Origin: Gigaspora margarita
Lineage: Eukaryota > Glomeromycota > Glomeromycetes > Diversisporales > Gigasporaceae
Direction: 5' to 3'
Length of the DNA: 64,000 bases
Assembly (NCBI GenBank): GCA_009809945.1
Contig: WTPW01000439.1
Coordinates: 130,074-194,073, forward strand
The notes beneath the pieces were generated by a model. That model saw nothing but the letters and a program-made list of their open reading frames with translations, was not told the DNA's origin and made no database searches. A program made the position numbers and the translations under genes. Shown piece by piece: positions 47,040-58,341 of the stretch; position 1 is the stretch's first letter, and each line of letters starts with the position of its first letter.

Positions 47040-48289
47040 TAAATAATCTTAATAACATGCATTAGTGAAATACACGCTATGTATTGCCAGAAAAATAAGG
47101 GATTAAAAGAATTGTTACAGTAACTTATGTTAGCAACTATAATAATTCAAACACAAACTAATAATCTTACAGTAACTCATGATACAGATTAATACAAACT
47201 CAACCTTAAATATGTTGAATAGGTTTATTTTTTATAGTAATTTCCAATAATTTTAGTACAAGCTTACTCTCATTACCAGAATGGCTTTACAGTATCTTGC
47301 AATATAATTCTAATGCAAATTAACTCAACCACATAGAAAATAAAAGACATTTATGATGCAAACTGCCTTTAACCAATATTGTAGTAGTTAAATAGTACGT
47401 TTTATAACAAAATTTGTTATAGTAACTCATAGTTAAAATCACAATAATTTTAATATAATATTTTTGATACAAACTAATTCAACCTTATAGTTACCAAAAT
47501 AGCAAGTAGGCTTTGCAACAGAATTATTTACCAAAGAAATAATAGCAAACTAACTCAAATTTAATCCATAAAACTAACTCAACCTTAACCATATACTAGG
47601 ATAGTAAGCAAGGTTTGTAAAAGAATTTTTTTACAACAACTGTAGTAAAAATTATATAATTCAAATGTATGCAAACTCAACTATATTAATAGAAAAAAAA
47701 GCAGAGAATCAGTGGTACTCCATCTAATTTTGTAATGAAAATTATGNCAATATCAATACAAACAAATTCAACTTTAACTATATGTATTATATTATTACTT
47801 TTTTGATTTAGTTTGATTTGATTACTATATAATTTTTCAAATTTTATGTGCTCATGATTATAATATAGCAATTAACTAAATTTATTATATTTTTAGAACT
47901 CATTTCATAAGTACTTTTTATTATATTATTAAATAATTTTTGCAAATATAAACAGATTAAGTAATTATATATATTGTAATTGTAGGATTCACAGATACAT
48001 AAAAAAAATCACAATTGATCCAATTAAACTAAGTTAAAAAGTGATATTAAGTTCTGTAAAAAATGGTTTACAGTAGGAAATAATAAAAATTATAATAATT
48101 TAATGCAAACTAGCTCAATTTAATCTACTGTATGTCATTGGAATAGCAAGTAGATTTTGTAACAGAATTATTTATTGTAACTCATAATAAATTCATGATG
48201 TTACTAGAGTAGTGAGCAAGTTTTGTAAAAGAATATTTGCAATAACTTATAATAGATATTATGATAATTCAAATGCACACAAACTCAAC
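47040..48289. repeat. Degenerate satellite, reverse orientation of the 19270/24802 family
   Basis: Repeated words include GCAAACTAACTCAA, AAGCAAGGTTTGTAA, AGAATTATTTACAGTAACTCA and TAATAATTCTAATGCAAA, in reverse complement to the arrays at 19270-19777 and 24802-25480. Units are roughly 100-130 bp and strongly diverged. Confidence 0.6.
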
Positions 48290-48291
48290 TA

Positions 48292-49085
48292 CAGTGGAAG
48301 GACATAATATTGTGGACACTTTTTAAAAATTTGTACAAAGCTAAATATGTAAAATATAAAGCTAAAAACTAATATATAATTTCTTTAAATCTATATCTTT
48401 TAAATAAAAAAAGATTATAAAATTCTATGCAGTACTTTTTAAGATAATTAAATTTTATAATTTTGTGCAATGTTACACACATATGAAAATAGTAATTTTT
48501 TAAGACTTAGTTATCAAAATTGCGATATATTAAAAGTTTTTTTTTATTAAGTAAACAACTTTATTTTTAATTAAAAACTTGTTCAGCATAACAAATTATG
48601 TATAATTCTAAATTTTTAGAAATTTTAAAAAATTTTGAGTTGAATACTATTATTAAATATAAAAGGTAAATTTTTTAATTTAAATTAATAAATTGCTAAA
48701 TTTTATTTACTATATATAGTAATCTAATAAATTTTTTTAAAAAACTATAAAATTTGCAGAATATATATAATTTGTTATACTAAATAACTTGATTAAAAAA
48801 AATTGCTAGTTTACTTGATAAAAAATTAAGTTTATATATTACTATCTTTAATGATTCAATTACTATAAAAACATAGTAAAATTTAGAAAATCATACTAAT
48901 GTAAAATTCTAAATTTTATTTAAACCTAATTATTTTAAAAACTATTGCATAGAATTTTTTAAACTTTTTTTATTTGAAAAATATAGATTTAAAGAATTTA
49001 TATTTTTATTTTTAGCTTTATATTTTACATATTTAGCTTTTTACAAATTTTTAAAAAGTGTCCACATTATTATGTCCCCCTACTG
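48292..49085. mobile_element. Tc1/mariner-like element (794 bp) with long inverted arms
   Basis: The ends CAGTGGAAGGACATAATATT and, inverted, CAGTAGGGGGACATAATAAT are followed on both sides by GTGGACACTTTTTAAAAATT then TGTA(C/A)AAAGCTAAATATGT. TA abuts both ends (48290-48291 and 49086-49087). The arms remain similar for about 185 bp. The remaining centre is AT-rich with no transposase. CAGT ends with a TA duplication are typical of Tc1-like elements. Confidence 0.88.
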
Positions 49086-49387
49086 TATATTGTTTAATTA
49101 AAAAATAAGCAGGGCACCAATAGTGCCTATCTAATGCTAGTATATATATAATATTATTTTTGATTTGTATATATACAAATTTATTTATAGCTAGTGCTAT
49201 AAAATTGTTTCAATAAATTTTTAAGATAAAGCTAATTATGGTTAGCCATACAAAGTTAATTTTTTATTTTGTATTACCTACTAGTATTCTGATATGAGTA
49301 GGCCTCACTTAGGTCACTTGTAGATAAGTGAATGACCCAGTTTGAAATTATAGCTACCAAGTGGTTAATGTGTAGGTTACCTGCAGA

Positions 49388-50900
49388 TAGGGTTCCTACA
49401 AACCCAGATCAAATCAAACTTTAGGCCAAGTTTGAGTTTATTTGATTTCAAATCAAACCTGATCTCAAACTAGCACTAAAAAAAATATTTGAGTTTGATT
49501 TGAAGCAAACTTTTTAGTTAAATTTGAGTATGATTTGGGTTTGAGTTTGAAGTTTGCAAACTAGTTTGAGTTTGAATACTGTATATTGCCAAAAATAAGC
49601 TAACTTTGAAAATAAACCACCTCTCTCTTTTGGTCAAGAAATGCAAAAACGTCTTTGACCCAAAAATAAGCTAACCATGATCGATGAAAGTTCCTATATA
49701 GTAAAGTCCAAATTTTACTAAGTAAATCGATTAAAGTTGCTTAAGTAAACTTATTCAAAAGATCAAAATACGTATATCTTAAATTTATATGAAATTGAAG
49801 AAATTTTATTAATTGGAATTTGATATTTACGTTCAACGAAGAGATTAAAATTTTAATAACAAAATATATTCATTGAATGTAAAAATAAAAAGTCAAATAA
49901 TAAAAAGTACTCATATTTTGATAAAACTTTCAGGATAGATGTAGTTTGGTCTTCCAAATAAGTTTACTTAAGCGCAAATAATAGATTTATATAGTAGAAT
50001 TTAGACTTTACTATGTAGCTACTATTAGTGATTGACTAAAAATTGATTTTATCCAAAAATAAGCAACCCAGATTTTTTGCGTCCATAATTATCCAAAAAA
50101 GGTAGCTTATTTTCAGAAGCATACAGTAATATAAATACTGTATATTGCCAAAAATAAGCTACTTTCAAAAATAAACTACTCTCTTCTATTGGTCAAAAAA
50201 CTCAAAAATATCTTTGATCTAAAAATAAGCTACCCATGATTGATAAGTCCAACTTTACTAAGTAAATTGATTAAAGTCACTTAAGTAAACTTATTTAGAA
50301 GATCAAAATACGTATTCTCTTAAATTTACAACAAAATTAGAGAACTTTTTATTAATTGGGTTTTAATTTTTATGTTTAACAAAGAGATTAAAATTTTATT
50401 AACAAAATATATTCATTGAACATAAAAATTAAAAGTCAAATAATAAAAAGTACTCCTATTTTGATGAAACTTTCAGATTATGTATAGTTGAGTCTTTCAA
50501 AAAAGTCTACTTAAGCGCTAATAATTGATTTACATAGTAAAATTTAGACTTTACTATGTAACAACTATTAGCGACTGACCAAAAATTGTAAATAAGCTAT
50601 CCCAGATTTTTAGTGTCCAAAATCGTCCAAAAATGTTAGCTTATATTCGAAAACATATAGTGTATTTTTATATTTTAAACAAGTTTACTTAAATACAAAG
50701 TAAGAATTAAGAAACTTGTTTAAAATTTAAAAATATATTTATATTATTCTAACTTAACTAGTTTGCAAACTTCAAATCAACTCAAATCAAACTTTGAGTT
50801 TGGTTTGATTTCAAACTTTATAAAATTTATAGTTTGAGTTTGGTTTGATTTGGGCTTTGATCAAACTCAAATCAAACCTGGGTCAAACTTTAGAAGCCTA
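49388..50900. mobile_element. hAT-like element (1.5 kb) with TTTGAGTTTGA-type subterminal repeats
   Basis: The ends are TAGGGTTCCTACAAAC and, inverted, TAGGCTTCTAAAGTTTGACC. The target duplication is CCTGCAGA (49380-49387) and CCTGTAGA (50901-50908), with one mismatch. Long stretches of CAAATCAAAC and GTTTGAGTTTGA repeats fill 49400-49570 and 50750-50890. The centre is occupied by two tandem copies of another element. Confidence 0.8.
49577..50665. mobile_element. Two tandem MITE copies with TACTGTAT...AAAAATAAGCTA ends
   Basis: Copy 1 (49577-50128) and copy 2 (about 50137-50665) are head-to-tail and share GGATCAAAATACGTAT-like, CATTGAATGTAAAAATAAAA-like and ACTTAAGCGC(A/T)AATAAT words. Each starts TACTGTATATTGCCAAAAAT and ends in the inverse (AGCTTATTTTCAGAAGCATA then CAGTA). 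Both lie inside the hAT element at 49388-50900. Adjacent head-to-tail copies suggest either insertion into a preferred TA or a tandem duplication. Confidence 0.75.
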
Positions 50901-50908
50901 CCTGTAGA

Positions 50909-52519
50909 TCAACCTATGAGTTACCCATTGATTGTTGCAAATCATAATTTAAAATAAAATCTATATTTTCTACTTAATCTGCTAACCTTTTAAAGCCTAC
51001 TAATACTTGTTTATTATAACTTTTTTTAAAACTAACTCTAACTCTAACCCCTAACCTAAAAAATGCACTCCAAAAAACAATTAGTTTTCAAGATTTTATA
51101 CTATAATTTTATTTTTATTTTAATCTGCCACAATGATTAATCTATAGGTTATCTATATTTGCAATATTATAATTTGTGCATAGATCTAATTTATCATGGT
51201 AGCATATTAACATATTATTAAAGTTTAATAAAAAACATTTATTTTTGAAAAGTTTTATTTTTTTGTTTTAATTTCATATTATTCTAATTTTTTGTTTAAT
51301 TAGTAAGAGACTAATAGGTTCAGTACTAATTTTTTTGTTAAAATATCATCCTATAAATTTTTTTCAAAAATACTATAATAATATTTGACCTTTTGTATAA
51401 TATCTTTTCTAGTAATTTCAAGTTCTACAATAGATAAAAAAATATAAGATTAATAAAAATAGCAAATATATTAGCAAATATTAAGAAAAATTAAATTCTA
51501 CCAAAGATTTAGATGATTGATTTTTAGTTTTTCTATTTTTTTTAAAATTTTTAATATTTGCTACCAGATTATTTGATAATTACTAATTTTCTTGGCAATT
51601 ATTGTAGTTCATAGTTTTATATTGATCTACCAACTAATAAAACTATGATTATATCCAAAATATGATTAGTGTGCTAATTTAATATAGCAATAAAGTAAAT
51701 AATCAAGTTATTATGCTTTAACACTTTTTGATTGGTTATACAACCCATAATCAAATAGTAAGATTAATATAGCAATGAGCAAGTTATAATCAAAAATATT
51801 ATTACAATTCAAATTTATTAACAATATTAATTACAACAGTATTTTGTGTTAATTTGTAACAAAATTTTTTATAGTAAATTATGAATCAACCAAATATTGA
51901 AAGGTTATTACAGATCAATATAGAATGAATAGAATATATATTTACACCCCTTCTGATTATCTTAATACCAAAATTATAGCTAATCAGTATGGAATTGATG
52001 AGCAAATTTGTAAAATACAGGTTAATTTGTAAAACCTGTATTATATAATTCTAACCCTATGCTAATATATATAATTCCAAAATAGTCAAAATTTGCATTT
52101 TTGATTGGCTATTTTCTCTTCAGGAGTTTGTATTATTCATGCAAATAAGTGGATAGCATTAATACTGCTTATCTGTAATTATTAACAATTGAGGCCAAAT
52201 ATTGTAGCCTAAAAGAAATTAAAGAATTAGTATTGAACCAAAGTGCTCAGAATAATTTATTCAAAACTGTATTCAATATAAAATTTGGATTATTACCTGT
52301 GGGTAACCCATAGCAGAATTTTTTATTGGGGCTCATTTGGGTTGCTCAGTTAGGTCACCCATGGGTGGCCCATAGCAGAATTTTTTTATTATCATGACTT
52401 ATCTGGGTCATCTGAGTGGATGATCTACAGGTGACCCAGATAAAGATTTTTGAGATAGATCAGAACATGGTTACCCACTAACCTATTTTTTTAACTTTTC
52501 AATTTTTTTATAGATCCCA
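50909..52519. other. AT-rich intergenic DNA with short repeats
   Basis: No gene is seen. At 51030-51058 there is a telomere-like TAACTCTAACTCTAACCCCTA run. At 52300-52390 the unit ACCCATAGCAGAATTTTTT is duplicated within a GGTCACC/GGTAACC-rich stretch resembling the sequence that flanks the 49388-50900 element. Confidence 0.45.
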
Positions 52520-52527
52520 ATTGTGCC

Positions 52528-54013
52528 TAGTGTTTAAAATTCAATGTTCTTATGGTTCTCAATGAATATTTGAGTTTTTTTAAGAACATTGATATTTAAA
52601 AAAAGGTTCTCTTATTTGAGAACATTTTATCCTTTTGAAATGTTCTCAAGGGGAACATTTATAAAATTTTTATGTTCTAGATTTACTAATAAGAACAATA
52701 AATTATATAAAATATTTATCAATTTGATAATATACATGCTAAATTCTGTACATATATATAGGCTAGGTGCTACAGAAAAGGGTGAAATCGACAAAACAAA
52801 GGATCTTTGGAAAATCAATTTTTATATTATAAATTTTATAATAAATTATAAGAAATACAAACTTTAAAGAGTTATACTAAAAATTTTATTAATACAACTG
52901 GCTTTGTGTTTTATGAGAAAAGTGGACCTGATCTTATTCTAAATTGATTTGTGTAAAAAAACATTTTTGAATGTTTGTTGATTTTTCTCTTTTTTATAGC
53001 ACTCAGCCCATATATACTATGCATAGCACATATGTTTAAAGTTGTACAATATGGGTAACAAATAAATATTTAAGGAAATAGTCTTTAAAGATTTTAAAAT
53101 AAACTATTTATTAGCCATGCAGTATGTTTTTTATATTGAGAGTATCATTATTGTGTAGACTTATATATAGATAATTTGGGTCAAATAATATACTAATACT
53201 AAATAAGTAAAAAGACACAAAGTATTAGTTAGTACAAAGTTTAAATAACACAGTAATTAGATTCTAATTTATTGCATTAACCAATAGTAGTATAGTAAAA
53301 TATTACAGAAAGGCTTGTTTTACTATGAGCAAATATAACAAGCACTTGAAGTTTTAACAAAATTATTAAAAATTAAATTGTATAATATATTGTGTTATCT
53401 TAAAAAAATACAAAGAATCATATACAAAATTTAAAAAATTATTAATAGATTGTGTTATGTTAAAAAAATACAAAGAATCATATACAAAGTTTAAAAAGTT
53501 ATTAATAGATAAGCATGAACTTAGTGTGTAAATTGTAAGTATAGAATATATTTTCAAATAAGTTATTATTCTATTAACAATAGAATTCTTTATTAAAAAA
53601 TTAATTTATTTACTATATTAAACAATTAAAGCATAAGTTATTTATTTATAATCTTCTTATTTTATTATTAAAAGTTAGATATAACTTCAATTCACAATAT
53701 GTTAAACTACAAGTGAGTAAGTGCAGTGTAAGAAAAGCTTAATTTTTTCAATTAGCATATCAAGAATAGTGCAAACTTGATTATAGAATTAATTATTATA
53801 TTATTGATTTTATTAATTTGAATTAATTTTGTTGTAAATTAATAAATAATATATATCAATATTGCTTGAAGCTAATATATACATGAACATTATTTAAAAA
53901 TTAATGTTCAATATATTTAATAGATAATGAACACTAAAAAGTTTTTATGAACAATTAAAATTTAAATTATGCTCTTTTGAGAACATAGCTTTTAATTTGA
54001 ATTTTAAACACTG
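52528..54013. mobile_element. hAT-like element (1.49 kb) with perfect 8-bp TSD
   Basis: The ends TAGTGTTTAAAATTCAA and, inverted, CAGTGTTTAAAATTCAA are flanked by ATTGTGCC at 52520-52527 and 54014-54021. Subterminal GTTCTC and GAGAACAT words are shared with the 36266-37434 element, so both probably answer to the same transposase. A 60-bp tandem duplication lies at 53391-53510. No transposase is present. The 92-codon frame at 52589 is not taken as a gene. Confidence 0.88.
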
Positions 54014-54021
54014 ATTGTGCC

Positions 54022-54481
54022 TATTGTTTAATTTTTGAAATTATTCTTTTCTGCTATTCTTATTTAGTACCACATGATAGAGACCTTAACTTCCTATAAT
54101 TGTCTAATAGAACTAACAGAAAAAAAATGCTGCCAATCCAATTTTTGATTTCTTGCTATGCAAAATAAAAAATTAGCCTTGTAAAATCTTATATGTAAAA
54201 AAAAAATGTAACTTACTAATTTATATTTTCAGATTCTATATCAAAAATCAACTTTCAAAATCTGTATGGATCCAATTGTAATACATAATTTTATTGTGTG
54301 TATTAATAATAAGCTACATAACTTTAATTAGTAATATAATGTTAAATAAAATTGTAACTTCAATTAATAATATAACTTTTAATATAGTGAACTTTAAATT
54401 ATATGTAAATAGTTTACATTATAAAAATATTATTATAAACTTGGAAACAGATACCATTAATGTCTGAAGCCAAAAATAACA
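54022..54481. other. AT-rich spacer
   Basis: I see nothing in this stretch beyond A/T-rich spacer. Confidence 0.5.
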
Positions 54482-54634
54482 ATTAATAAATACAAGTTTA
54501 CTTGGTGNATTAAGTTAGAATTTATTAGCAAAATTTTATAAATTATAAAAGTTTATAGAATTTTATTAATAAAATCTTATAGAATCTTGTAATTTACAAT
54601 TTTTATTAATTAATTCTATTTTTATGCACTAAGT

Positions 54635-54802
54635 AGAACCCCAAACAATACTAATTGAGGTCATCTTTAAAAAATAGCTAACAGAGATCAAAATATTGCA
54701 AAATAGACAATTTGATTAGCTAAATATTTTTTTATTTAATCAAATTGCAGAAAAACAACTAATAACTCAAATATAATCTCTATTAGTATTGTTTAGGGTT
54801 CT
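54635..54802. mobile_element. hAT-like MITE (168 bp) in the palindrome array
   Basis: The left end AGAACCCCAAACAATACTAA and, inverted, the right end AGAACCCTAAACAATACTAA are flanked by CACTAAGT (54627-54634) and CACTAAAT (54803-54810), an 8-bp duplication with one mismatch. The interior is a loose palindrome. Confidence 0.8.
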
Positions 54803-55737
54803 CACTAAATAACTTGTTTAGCATCTATAATACATCAAATTATCAGAATTATTTTTATTTTACTTAAAATTTAGTAAATAGATGCATAATTTTGAATTTT
54901 TGATCAAAAAAGTCAAATATAAGCATTTTTCTCCAAATTTTAAGTAAAATAAAAACAATATTGCCAATTTAATATATTTTTAGGTTCTAAACAAGTTTAT
55001 TTAGTGCATTAAGTTAGAATTAATTAGTAAAATATTGTGAATTATAAGATTTTATAGAATTTTATTAATAAAATTTTATAAAATCTTATGATTCACAATA
55101 TTTTACTAATTAATTCTAACTTAATGCACTAAATAAACTTGTTCAGAATCTAAAAATACATTAATTTAGCAGATTTATTTTATTTTACTTGAAATTTAAA
55201 GAATAGATGCATGATTTGGATTTTTGATCAAAAAAGTCAAATTTGAGCATCCTTTCTCCAAATTTCAAGTAAATTAAAAATAACATTACTGATTTAATGT
55301 ATTTTTAGGTTCTAGTTTACTTAGTGCATAAAGTTAGAAATAATTAGTACTGTAAAATTTTGTGAATAATAAGATTTTATAGAATTTTATTAATAAAATT
55401 CTATAAAATCTTATGATTTACAAAATTTTACTAATTATTTATAACTTTATGCACTAAGTAAACATGTTCAAAACCTAAAATACATTAATTTGGCAAAATT
55501 ATTTTTATTTTACTTTAAATTTAGAGAATAGATGCATAATTGGATTTTTGATTAAAAAAGTCAAATTTAAGCATCTTTTCTCTAAATTTCAAGTAAAATA
55601 AAAATAATTCTGCTGAATTAATGAATTTTATGTTCTAAACAAGTTTACTTAGTGAATAAAATTAAAATTAATTAGTAAAATTCTGTGAATTATAAGATTT
55701 TATAGAATTTTTTTAATAAAATTCTATAAAATCTTAT

Positions 55738-56313
55738 TTGTTTTGTCTCTTATTTTGGGGATAACTAACTACAGAAATACATCTAGTTGTTCTCTCCTGC
55801 TAATCGAGCAACTCACGCAGTTGTCTAGAATTGTACATTGCTTTGCTTTTTTTTTTTTTTTTTACATATGACTATCATCCCAACAGGTCAAATATGTCAT
55901 CTTAATACAGCTGTCGTCCCAACAGGCTATAAAACTTAAGCCTCAGCCCTCCCCTGCATGACTGTCGTCTGACAGGTCATTGTGAAATTAGATTATTAGG
56001 GCGCGGGGAGGGTGGATTTAACCAGAACAAAAGTCAGGTTTGCAGAAGAAACAATACTATCTCTTTCACATACCTCATCAAATACGTATATACCAAAACG
56101 CTACCAATTACTTTATACTTACTTCACTAAACTCTCAGAATTTCTCATTACCTTATTGAACGCTCTCATCAAAATTAGCTCATACTTATCTAAACATCAC
56201 AGATCGATCAACCGATTGATCATCAGGTCGATCATAATCAGACTTGTCATATGTCAGTCCCGTAATGATTCGAGACAAAAGCTGCCTCGATACTTACGTA
56301 TCGAGCGGCTTTA
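55738..56313. mobile_element. G+C-richer insertion of unknown type with a 3' hairpin
   Basis: It interrupts a P1 palindrome between ATAAAATCTTAT and ATTCACAAATTTT. Contents are TTTTGTCTC near the left edge and GAGACAAAA near the right (56272-56280), a T-run at 55850-55863, and three diverged 'CCCAACAGG' or 'GACAGGTCA' units (55880-55980). A strong stem CTCGATAC-TTAC-GTATCGAG (56285-56304) lies near its right end. An open frame (56012-56314, 100 codons) covers the right half. The near-terminal hairpin recalls Helitron 3' ends, but no CTRR terminus is present. I cannot classify it. Confidence 0.4.
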
Positions 56314-56979
56314 ATTCACAAATTTTTATTAATTAATTCTAACTCTATGCACTAAGTAAACTTGTTTAGAACCTAAAAATACATTAAATTGGTAGTGTTA
56401 TTTTTATTTTGCTTGAAATTTGGAGAAAAGATGCTTAAATTTGTCTTTTTTGATCAAAAATCCAAAATTATGCATCTATTCTCTAAATTTCAAGTATAAT
56501 AAAAATAATTCTGCCAAATTAATGTATTTTTAGGTTCTAAACAACTTACTTAGTACATAAAATAAGAATTGATTAGTAAAAGTTTGTGAATCATAAGATT
56601 TTATATAATTTTATTAATAAAATTCTATAAAATCTTATGATTCACAAGATTTCACTAAATAAATCTAATTTAATGCATTAAGTAAACTTATTCAGCATCT
56701 AAAAATATATTAAATCAGTGGAATTGTTTTTATTTTACTTGAAATTTGGAGAAAATATGCTTAATTTTGACTTTTTTGATCAAAAAACCAAAATTATGCA
56801 TCTATTCTCTAAATTTTAAGTAAAATAAAAACAATTCTGCTGATTTGATATATTTCTAGGTGCTGAACAAGCTTACTTAGTGCACAAAGTTAGAATTAAT
56901 TAATAAAAATTTGTGAATTGTAAGATTTTACTAATTAATTCTAGCTTCATGCACTAAGTATACTTGTAAAAGACAACTT

Positions 56980-57290
56980 TGATGCATTGTTAGCAAATTT
57001 TTTATTAAGTAAATCAATCTTTATTAATAAGGCAATTTTATTCATTGTTATAAGTTCTACTTACCTCTAAATTTTCATAAAAATCGGATAATTTTTTATT
57101 AGTTAATTTTTATAAAATACATTTTTGTACCAAAAGAATTTATTATGACGGCAGTAAGCTTTTTACAAATGTTCATTAATAAAAAATTATCTGATTTTTA
57201 TAAAATTTAGAGGTAGGTAGAGTTTATTATGGTGAACAAAATGTTTTAATAATGAAGGTCGATTTATTTAATAAAAAAACCTACTATTAG
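56980..57290. repeat. Inverted repeat, about 300 bp
   Basis: The arms 56990-57120 and 57165-57290 share TTAATAAAAAATTATC, TTTATAAAATTTAGAGG and GGTCGATTTATTTAATAAA words in inverse. It is probably a MITE or foldback, and the ends are not resolved. Confidence 0.55.
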
Positions 57291-58333
57291 CATACTATGA
57301 TTAGGATTTATTAAAACTTAAAATTTAAAATTTATTTTTTTGTTGTTAGCACTCAACGCATTTATTGGCTAATTATGCGGCATGACAGACATCATTATGT
57401 GATGTGATAGATTTCTAATATCTAGAAATATAGTGTCCTCAGCTATGCTTCAGACAATAAAAAAATTGATTCATTTAAAATTTTTTTAATAAAATCTTTT
57501 AATAATAAAATTATTAATATAGGCTTCACATATAAAATATATATTTATGTATATAAATATTATTGTCTAAAGAACCTTACAGTAGAGGCATAGTGATCTG
57601 TTTGTATCTGCATATGCAAATTAAGAAGTTGATTGACTAGATTAGATGTATTGTAAAAAAAAAACAATCAAACAATCCAAGTGATGCTTATTGGCTAGGT
57701 CTAAAAATCTATTTATATTTGGTTATTTAGACTCTAAATAGTTTCCATTTTCCTAGTAGTATAAAAAAAATATATATATATAGTATATTATGAGTTACAA
57801 CATATTAAAATTGAGTTTATAGTATATAAAACAGTTACAAATAACATGGCACATACAAATATTTTGATATGCTGTGATTAAATCAAATTGTTATAACAAT
57901 TTATAACAAAATTATAATACAGCTTGTTTCAATACCTTTAAATTGTTATGAGACTAATTTTACATCTATCTAGAGTACTATCTTGGATTGTAATTTATAT
58001 ACATACCAATCAGATTTTATTTTTATTAAGGTTTTGATATTTTATATTATATATGTTTAGGAATGCACCAGTTCAGTCTGGTCTGTCCTGGTTCTATCAG
58101 AACTGATTACATATTGTTTATGGTCCCAGTCTCAGTCTGGCCTCAGTCCAAAAAATGGTCCTTTCATATGATTGGTCAATTTTTACAAACAAAAAAAATT
58201 GTAACGATCAAATTTGAACACTTTTTCATTAAAATAATACTTGTATTAAAGCTTTTTGAACAAGTATAATTACAGGTTATAAAAAAACAAGATAGGCATT
58301 AAAATGCAAAAAGCCGTATGTAAACAACAATGA
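57291..58333. other. Spacer with an hAT-end-like fragment
   Basis: At 58060-58170 repeated CAGTCTGG, CTGTCCTGG and CTCAGTCC words resemble the subterminal repeats of the 58342-60048 element, suggesting a partial older copy. A 68-codon frame here is a repeat artefact. An inverted pair, CCTCAGCTATGCTTCAGACA and TGTCTAAAGAACCTTACAG, lies at 57437 and 57566. Confidence 0.4.
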
Positions 58334-58341
58334 TAGCTAAG

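Larger units (their letters stand above)
54482..56965. repeat. Tandem array of alternating palindromes (about 330-bp period)
   Basis: Two different imperfect palindromes alternate. P1 (about 160 bp) has arms AAGTTTACTTAGTGCAT, AAAGTTAGAATTAATTAGTA and ATAAGATTTTATAGAATTTT with their complements. P2 (about 165 bp) has arms CTAAAAATACATTAATTTGG, TTTTATTTTACTTGAAATTT and ATAGATGCATAATTTTG with their complements. P1 centres lie near 54565, 55065, 55385, 55700, 56610 and 56925 (the last partial). P2 centres lie near 54905, 55230, 55550, 56450 and 56785. Two insertions interrupt the array (54635-54802 and 55738-56313). Confidence 0.85.
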
